From contig SJOL01001890.1 of the NCBI GenBank assembly GCA_004794785.1, positions 1 through 64,000 of the forward strand: a DNA stretch of 64,000 nt, read 5' to 3'. This DNA is from Opisthorchis felineus (Eukaryota > Platyhelminthes > Trematoda > Opisthorchiida > Opisthorchiidae). The position numbers and the translations under genes were made by a program. Of this stretch, positions 60,901-64,000 are shown in pieces (within the stretch, counting starts at the first letter, position 1; every line of letters starts with the position of its first letter). The notes beneath the pieces are model-generated. The model was given only the letters and a program-made list of their open reading frames with translations, had not been told where the DNA came from and searched no databases.

Positions 60901-61743
60901 CTACGTCTGTTCTGTAAATTGTGTTTTGCTTAACCTAGGCATCTTGTGCGGCGATTTGAGTAATTCAGTTATCGTTGGTTGCTTCACTGACTCTTCTGTG
61001 ATTTGGTGCTATTTTTGTGGTCGATTTTGCTAGCCCTAGTAATAAGTGCAATCAGATAAAGCGTTATAGTGACGATGTAGTCAGGTTTTTGAAAATCCCA
61101 GCAATTTGACGTTTTTCGTCTTTAATAAAACTCATTAGGTGGGTGTGTCGGGGCTTGACTCTGTTTCGTTTTCCCACATTATTAACTGTGGAACATCTAA
61201 GTGGATTGAGCAAAGTTCGAAATTTTACTAGATCGATTTTCAAAGTTACAAGTCAAACATGTAAACTGCCCCGTTGATTTACGCACACAGAAATTGGTAG
61301 GCAGCAATCAATTAGCATATGTTCACTGATAGCTACACACTTGTGTCTTTGTTTCGTGGAGAGGTTGTGGTGTAAAACTAATAAATTATGTCTGCGGTAC
61401 GCCTTGTTATCGACAACGATGGGTTCGTTGCTTTCAGCTATTTAGCAAGAAATTACCAGCAAGAAGTACCGGTAGCCTAAATAGCTCGATACCCTATGAC
61501 GTATTTGTTATTCTTTTCAGAACTTACTTCGCGGTTGACGATTCCTACGGAACTATACTCTCCAGGGCAAGGCGCCTCCAAAAACTGGTACAATGACTAT
61601 CTACACCCAATAGAAACGGGTGCTGTTCTGGTGACTGCAGTCCCTACCGGCACTGCCGTTGTACTTCAGATGCCTCGTGGTAATCTGGAACAGGTTCACC
61701 CTCGGGCGTTGGTACTTACTCATCTGGCAGACTTATTGAACAG
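39385..61743 (+). CDS. ELP1: Elongator complex protein 1 (ELP1/IKAP), 14 exons, 3' part outside window
   Basis: ELP1 is the dimeric scaffold of Elongator, which with Elp3 adds carboxymethyl-type groups to U34 of tRNAs in the cytoplasm. The exons proposed are 39385-39522, 39560-39682, 39727-39817, 39847-39927, 41843-41928, 43815-44011, 46304-46521, 49544-49876, 51477-51834, 54881-55084, 55314-55385, 58197-58330, 58438-58896 and 61521-61743. All phases agree; total 2717 nt, about 905 residues. Anchors along the animal ELP1 order are MKNL (human MRNL), GWGKKETQFHG, DVVFFETNAERHGEF, NYQWSIK, SVIPPPMC, LTHLTWVDRTHVAF, QLSNGHVIVYIFE and [18 protein letters not shown]. This covers both N-terminal WD-type propellers. 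Human ELP1 reaches the same point at about residue 740 of 1332, so this protein has insertions, and the C-terminal TPR/dimer region lies past 64000. Confidence 0.95.
39928..41842 (+). other. ELP1 intron 4
   Basis: The intron is 1.9 kb, GTAAGT to TTGCAG. It contains the SINE at 40069-40269 and no recognised exon. Confidence 0.75.
40058..40280 (-). repeat. SINE with near-perfect target duplication
   Basis: The minus-strand SINE occupies about 40069-40269, with A-box gatagctcagtg, the gaccggaaggtccg hairpin, B-box ggttcgaaccc, a gcttgggaaaccc body and an A/T-rich tail (plus strand taaataaaaaaagata). Flanks GAAGACCGGTT (40058-40068) and GAAAACCGGTT (40270-40280) differ by one base and look like the target-site duplication. 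This is the best-preserved copy with its tail in the window. Confidence 0.88.
41843..41928 (+). CDS. ELP1: ELP1 exon 5
   Basis: The exon is 86 nt, entry phase 1, exit phase 0, acceptor TTGCAG and donor GTAAGA. It encodes APIALGWGKKETQFHGSLG and KQAALAKPE. GWGKKETQFHG is one of the most conserved ELP1 strings (human GWGRKETQFHG), in the first propeller. Confidence 0.96.
41929..43814 (+). other. ELP1 intron 5
   Basis: The intron is 1.9 kb. A minus-strand frame at 42458-42685 is Lys-rich (HASAPNLRDTLKRSGI) and starts next to a run of nine A on that strand. It is not identified and may be chance. No repeat copy was recognised. Confidence 0.6.
43815..44011 (+). CDS. ELP1: ELP1 exon 6
   Basis: The acceptor is TGAAAAG and the donor GTAAGT, phase 0 in and 2 out. 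It encodes DGRYEVCWRDDGKYFVISYP and RRLRIYAESGELFSTS, matching human VTWRGDGQFFAVSVV and RKVRVWNREFALQSTS. The exon ends at a Trp-containing strand (GLCWR; human PALAWK). Confidence 0.95.
44210..44276 (+). repeat. Single arm of the foldback repeat family (decayed)
   Basis: Words catttgcatgctaatttggt, ttcatgggagagtcac and agctgaatctctcgt follow the order of the left arm of the element at 60582-60792, with several changes. No matching right arm is close by. Confidence 0.6.
44725..44916 (+). repeat. tRNA-derived SINE, plus strand
   Basis: It starts gagcgagatggctcagtggt and contains actgaccgtaaggtccgtgg, cctgtctaggcttgggcaac, tggcatggcagtta and ctacagctgaacga. The B-box is mutated (ggttaggaccc for ggttcgaaccc), which should weaken Pol III transcription. 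No clear target-site duplication was found. Confidence 0.88.
46304..46521 (+). CDS. ELP1: ELP1 exon 7
   Basis: The acceptor is TTTTTAG and the donor GTGAGT, phase 2 in and 1 out. Its one leading base completes the Arg codon of exon 6, then PRVQLITTIQRRPGRG and DVVFFETNAERHGEF follow (human GSLIASTQDKP, DIVFFEKNGLLHGHF). Next is FYVKQINFEEQGYILAALC (human VKVNDLLWNADSSVLAVWL). Joining to exon 8 gives AFIRLITCSNYQWSIK (human CVQLWTVGNYHWYLK), so no exon is missing. Confidence 0.95.
48699..48797 (+). repeat. Left arm of foldback repeat family
   Basis: This is close to the left arm at 60582-60680. Shared words in order are tagcgaaatgcactcatttg, caaacaaatttggttttt, gggagactca, ttggaacccagctgaatctc and tcgtttatgatgttttcaag. 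It stops where the centre of the 60582 palindrome begins, and no right arm follows. Confidence 0.82.
49202..49500 (+). pseudogene. Possible NBAS-like propeller fragment inside ELP1 intron
   Basis: The frame reads VGLAINSFGSMVVISSSDLE then IRSLYTALYSS, and ACWSPDYYLLFSDSYPN. From memory of human NBAS, WHLVLASNGKLLAAVQDQCV then EIRS, and VAWSYDCTLLAYAES have the same order and spacing. It is not needed by ELP1, whose exons 7 and 8 join without it, and it lies in another frame from exon 8. It could be a gene fragment copy, a chance WD-like frame, or an alternative exon. Confidence 0.3.
49544..49876 (+). CDS. ELP1: ELP1 exon 8
   Basis: The acceptor is TTTCACAG and the donor GTAAGT, phase 1 in and out, 333 nt. 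It encodes RLITCSNYQWSIKRELHFG (human QLWTVGNYHWYLKQSLSF), TWGSVASHNGLFTLY (human MWDPVTPYRLHVL) and SGIVCVVDN (human NVAVIDG). A roughly 35-residue Ser/Gly-rich loop in the middle is longer than in human. Confidence 0.94.
49877..51476 (+). other. ELP1 intron 8
   Basis: The intron is 1.6 kb. A fragment at about 51285-51368 resembles the module to the right of the foldback element (aaggcgaaaccggtcactgg, ctgtcgaagag, caacaactttatgaatagtg). Nothing else was recognised. Confidence 0.7.
51220..51368 (+). repeat. Right-hand module of the foldback repeat family
   Basis: The segment gttcaggtagaacaaaag through ccaagaaggcgaaaccggtc, ggctgtcgaagagctc and aactttatgaatagtgt parallels 60810-60900. There, ggttcagatagaacataag is followed by ccaagaagggcgaaaccggt, gggctgtcgaagaatttt and accttatgagtagtgt. 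The palindromic arms are not present on its left. Confidence 0.75.
51477..51834 (+). CDS. ELP1: ELP1 exon 9
   Basis: The acceptor is ATATAG and the donor GTAAGT, phase 1 in and 2 out. It contains AHSVIPPPMCSTQMVL, matching the strong human string FRQTVVPPPMCTYQLLF, followed by RITSISFPGS (human VNQVTFLAH) and LFTRLHVVDLQLG. After this the sequence is more acidic and fluke-specific. Confidence 0.95.
52107..53628 (-). pseudogene. TOM1: TOM1-like VHS-GAT protein, intronless processed pseudogene
   Basis: The antisense frame from ATG 53628 to TAA 52390 (413 codons) is continuous except for an in-frame TGA at codon 139 and TAA at codon 376. It begins YGNPFSTPVGSVIEESTES (human TOM1 LGNPFSSPVGQRIEKAT). 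The VHS domain continues with GPKDAVRAIRRRF, NCGYRFHLAFATQDN and KLLSLIQDWSSEF. The GAT domain (codons about 218-314) has VRVNICVLSDLVSE and INVNDELHTVLFRY. About 9 residues before NCGYRFH are missing from the VHS helix. There are no introns, an AATATA signal (52152-52147) lies 32 nt before a run of nine A (52115-52107), and the copy lies antisense in an ELP1 intron. TOM1 proteins sort ubiquitinated cargo at endosomes; this copy is probably non-functional. Confidence 0.88.
53830..53915 (+). repeat. Right arm of foldback repeat family
   Basis: The words aaatgagatattcagctggg, attcagttgagtctcccgtc, aaaaccgaa and gcaaatgggtgtatctcgct follow the right arm of 60695-60792. This is the opposite arm from the copies at 44210 and 48699. 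Confidence 0.75.
54881..55084 (+). CDS. ELP1: ELP1 exon 10
   Basis: The donor is GTGAGT at 55085. The acceptor is probably TTGCTAG (first base 54881, phase 2); CAAAG at 54890 is an alternative. It encodes LTHLTWVDRTHVAFIACN then GLLVGLLDLD, matching human LGLLTWIEEDVFLAVSHSE. The N-terminal 30 residues are poorly conserved, so the exact start is less sure. Confidence 0.85.
55314..55385 (+). CDS. ELP1: ELP1 exon 11 (3' end uncertain)
   Basis: The acceptor is TCCTAG. One base completes Arg from exon 10, then VDERVQCEGVILELL follows, fitting the human region before VDGVIISLCC. Two donors are possible: GTATTC at 55386 (phase 2, fits exon 12) or GTTAAT at 55429 (phase 0, does not fit). I chose 55385 on phase. 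Confidence 0.6.
55386..58196 (+). other. ELP1 intron 11
   Basis: The intron is 2.8 kb. It contains a foldback-family copy (56865-57140). Plus frames at 56149-56647 are moderately long but carry no motif I recognise. Confidence 0.65.
56865..57140 (+). repeat. Decayed foldback-family copy with right arm and inverted module
   Basis: tcataaagttgctgaaaact and cttcgacagcccacga (56868-56905) are the reverse complement of the module at 60855-60895. Further right, ccttgtgcggcacattcact, tgaagagcatcgtaaacggg and atgattgtatttcgcgaatt follow the right arm, and ggtttcacatagaacac follows the outer segment. So the full element seems to carry the module inverted on its left side and direct on its right. Confidence 0.65.
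58197..58896 (+). CDS. ELP1: ELP1 exons 12 and 13
   Basis: Exon 12 is 58197-58330 and exon 13 is 58438-58896, with a 107-nt intron between (GTAAGT to CCGCAG) and phase 1 at the junction. Exon 12 encodes FCGLSWAADGYLCVQLSNGH then VIVYIFEELL (human VVLQLADGQIFKYLWES). Exon 13 encodes ILKFPVVCDQLAVASF, LVPYRSFLLGLHESSHRLYG (human VLGLTDRCRFFINDIEVA), and MVLPNFLLVTSMRKILIC (human DEFLLLTTHSHTCQC). An extra Pro/Asp/Ala-rich insertion sits between the last two. The frame continues open past 58896, but similarity and phase place the splice at the GTACGT there. Confidence 0.93.
60582..60792. mobile_element. Foldback/MITE-like element with perfect 25-bp inverted ends
   Basis: The first 25 and last 25 bases (60582-60606 and 60768-60792) are exact reverse complements, beginning ttagcgaaatacactcattt. 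Inverted similarity continues through most of each roughly 95-bp arm: ggaacccagctaaatctctc on the left against gagagattcagctgggttcc on the right, and gtttatgatattttcaagc against gcttgaaaaacatcataaac. A centre of about 22 bases (aactgaatatgctgcaccag) separates the arms. The RNA could form a long hairpin. No transposase is present. Single-arm relatives occur at 44210, 48699 and 53830. Confidence 0.88.
60810..60900 (+). repeat. Module attached to the foldback element
   Basis: The segment contains ggttcagatagaacataag, ccaagaagggcgaaaccggt and gggctgtcgaagaatttt, and ends accttatgagtagtgt. The same series occurs at 51220-51368 without the arms and inverted at 56868-56905, so it moves with the element family and is probably part of a larger parent element. 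Confidence 0.75.
61521..61743 (+). CDS. ELP1: ELP1 exon 14 (last one in window)
   Basis: The acceptor is CTTTTCAG and the donor GTGAGT, phase 1 in and 2 out. It encodes GAVLVTAVPTGTAVV then [18 protein letters not shown] and THLADLLNR. The human string is [20 protein letters not shown] then EVVHHRALVLAQIRKWL. This is the most conserved block, at the junction from the second propeller to the alpha-solenoid. The next exon should start with an equivalent of human FKEAFECMRKLRINLN and was not found before 64000. Confidence 0.97.
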
Positions 61744-64000
61744 GTGAGTGCAGGTTCCTATGTCACTTAGATGCACCCAGTGATTCCCCCTTTAAAGTGA
61801 ACGCTCACAGGATAGACCAAAATCGTCCTCATTTACGGGAGATTGTCTCCCGAATGGATCGAGTTTTTTTAATTGTAAATAACTTCCTCTTTCTCTCAAC
61901 AGTGTGTACGGTTTCCCGTCGCTATTCCACCGCAAAATTGAAGTCAGCGGAGAAGCATACCTTAATAGGAGAACCCCAGCTACAGGAATTTACCGTAGAC
62001 TCGTTCATAAACTCGATATTTTTGCGAAACTTAAATGATTGACTTTACTCAAGCTGGCATTTAGCGAAGTGCCGAATGAGCAGTTAACAGACTAGGATGC
62101 GGTACCTCACTTCTGTATCTAGACCTGAGTCTATGCAGTACTTATAATGTTTTTTTTTATAAATATTAGTGGATAGTCTATAGAGACTTACAGATTTCAG
62201 GGCGAACACAAACGGAAATAGAAGAGTAGAATATGATGTGGCCATTCTTACTACTACTTGGATGGATAAAAATGTGAATACACACTGGTTAAATTGCGGC
62301 TCCAGTTGCATTCCTGGAGAACATTCAGTTCTTCTCCCCATCATATATGTTGCGTTCAACTGTCACAAGATAAAGAACCCCTGGTAGTCCACCGCTTGGC
62401 TAGCCAAAGGACACCCGATTTCGGCACCAAAGTGCATTAGCCAACAGTCACCCGTAGACAGCCCACCAGACAGAACCCAGAGCAGGTGGTCGCCCATGAA
62501 AAACACGGGATCGCGGTAGTAACCGTGGCCATAAATTGTCAATAGTCCTATGCACCAATGAAAAAGAATTGGATAGATTTTAGTGCAAGCCGATTGAATA
62601 TGGCATATCCTTCACCATACTTAGCCAACCAGGGATTTTACATATATCTTCATGTTTTCCTATCCGAGCCTGACTGACAACACTCAGCGCTTCAGATTCA
62701 CTTTCTTCTGATTGTTTGTGAAATGCAGGTTCATTCCACAAGCCACCCACCCGAGCTACACAACAACGTCGTGGAATATACAGATATCACAGTGGACTTT
62801 TGGCACTGACGATGAACAGCAGGTAGCTCACAACTATTCATGGCTCTGAAAGCAAGCCCTACCGACGAGGCTGTGGCGGGATTTAACCATATAATTTTGC
62901 CTTTTAACAGGAGCTTGATGGAAGCCGAGTTCGTGTCTCGAAGGTGGTCATAAGTGAGACCACACCTTTGATTAACTAAGTTGAACAAAAGATTATCGCG
63001 GCGTTTTTTTACCTTCGGTTACTTCTCTGAAACACACTCAAGTGTTAGTTGTTACATTGTCTGAGGTATTCTTCCCTAAAGCCACGTACGATCTCTCACT
63101 GATCGGTAATTTGTCTGACAAATCACACCATCCCGTATATGGACTCTGCATTTGTTACAGTTTCTCAAAACAACCACTGGTTTCGTTTTCGAGGTGCCTG
63201 CAATCCGATGGCGATTTTGCAGGACAGATCACGTATTTGGGTATCTATCTGATAACTAACAAGAATCTGCCATTCCGAATAATTTCGAAAGGAACCATCT
63301 GGGCGTTTTAGGCGTCCTATGCATCAAGCTCACCGTCACGCTATTTTCCCACTTATGCTTCCGAAAAATAATCAGATTTCACCTATTTATGAGCGAATTC
63401 CGGTATACTCAATCCGAATTTTCGCATGATTCTCCGCCCAGTTTCACCCAATCCCCTGTTCTCCGTCCTTGAGCTACGAATGCAACACACAAGTTCCCTT
63501 TAATCACATTCGATGATTTCCCATGACCGTTCAGCCTGGTATGTCTGAGGCTTAGGCATGCCTTGATGTCTGGTTCAAGCGGTCCGGCTGAACTTTGATT
63601 GAACTGTCCCACCTACCCACGCTGTCCACACTTCTCGGCCGTGCCAACTATCGAAGTGATCTCGCCAGAGGACGGAAGTGCCTTGTGCATACAATCGACT
63701 GATCTGCCGTCACCTTGTTCGCGGTCATGCTAAGGCGGTTAGATGAATCCAACACTGTCCATAAAGGCGTTTGTTGATTGGATTGCTAAATATTGATAAT
63801 TGGTTGACCATACAACAGGTTTCACCGTTGTCGCAAATTGCGTCCGTTTAGGTTAAAGTGATGAGTTTTCTCCTGTTAGAACCGTGTTTCTACAGTTTGC
63901 TGAGAATCAGCTTCAAACTTTACGTCACTAAGTTAGGCATTCAGGATACTTTAATTCGACTGGAGCATAAAACTTATGTTTTCGAGGACGTTAAAAATAA
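61744..64000 (+). other. ELP1 intron 14 or beyond, no recognised exon
   Basis: I searched the plus strand for the solenoid start and found none. The frame after CTCTCAACAG at about 61904 fits the phase but has no ELP1 similarity. Plus frame 63042-63311 and minus frames at 62084 and 62731 are unassigned. About 590 residues of the protein therefore remain to the right of the window. Confidence 0.6.

Larger units (their letters stand above)
58897..61520 (+). other. ELP1 intron 13
   Basis: The intron is 2.6 kb and holds the best foldback element (60582-60792) plus its module (60810-60900). The first 290 bases are an open continuation of exon 13 and are not similar to ELP1. Confidence 0.7.

Noticed and set aside
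61907..62042. Next ELP1 exon after CTCTCAACAG
   Set aside because: The phase fits but neither open frame resembles the conserved solenoid start, and one ends quickly in a stop.

Overview
The window is eukaryotic DNA and looks like part of a digenean fluke (trematode) genome. It has short exons separated by kilobase introns, GT-AG splice sites, tRNA-derived SINEs, and many decayed non-LTR retrotransposons of types I remember from liver and lung fluke sequences. The opisthorchiid/fasciolid range is my best guess, from memory only. There are no bacterial operons, rRNA genes, convincing tRNA genes or CRISPR arrays.

Two host genes can be assembled by exon homology and splice phase. (1) A TBC1D24/Skywalker-like gene is on the minus strand (about 24870 down to 4315). 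It has four exons found (TBC domain start, TBC core, linker, TLDc domain); at least one TBC exon between 18970 and 24623 was not located. (2) An ELP1 (IKAP, Elongator subunit 1) gene is on the plus strand from the ATG at 39385. Fourteen exons join in frame to 61743 and give about 905 residues, covering the N-terminal beta-propeller region. The alpha-solenoid C-terminus must lie beyond the right edge. The first three ELP1 introns are only 37, 44 and 29 nt, while most later ones are 1.6-3.0 kb.

Layout: 1-4314 is sequence downstream of TBC1D24, with one SINE. 4315-24870 is TBC1D24, with an 11 kb intron holding SINEs. 24871-39384 is a 14.5 kb region between the divergent genes, filled with broken retrotransposons: RT pieces at 25508-26473, 26924-27100, 30838-31318 and 38130-39190, an ORF1-like relic at 35990-37361, and a repeat ending in GAT repeats near 30488. 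39385-64000 is ELP1. Its introns hold an antisense intronless TOM1-like retropseudogene (52390-53628), two SINEs, a perfect-ended foldback element (60582-60792) with scattered relatives, and a possible NBAS-like propeller fragment (about 49202-49500).

The genes are not an operon. TBC1D24 acts in Rab/ARF-linked vesicle traffic and ELP1 scaffolds the tRNA wobble-uridine modification complex. The most unusual items are the ELP1 5' end (micro-introns plus a possible spliced-leader acceptor 11 nt before the ATG), the TOM1 retropseudogene, and the foldback repeat family. I found no convincing wholly new biological system.
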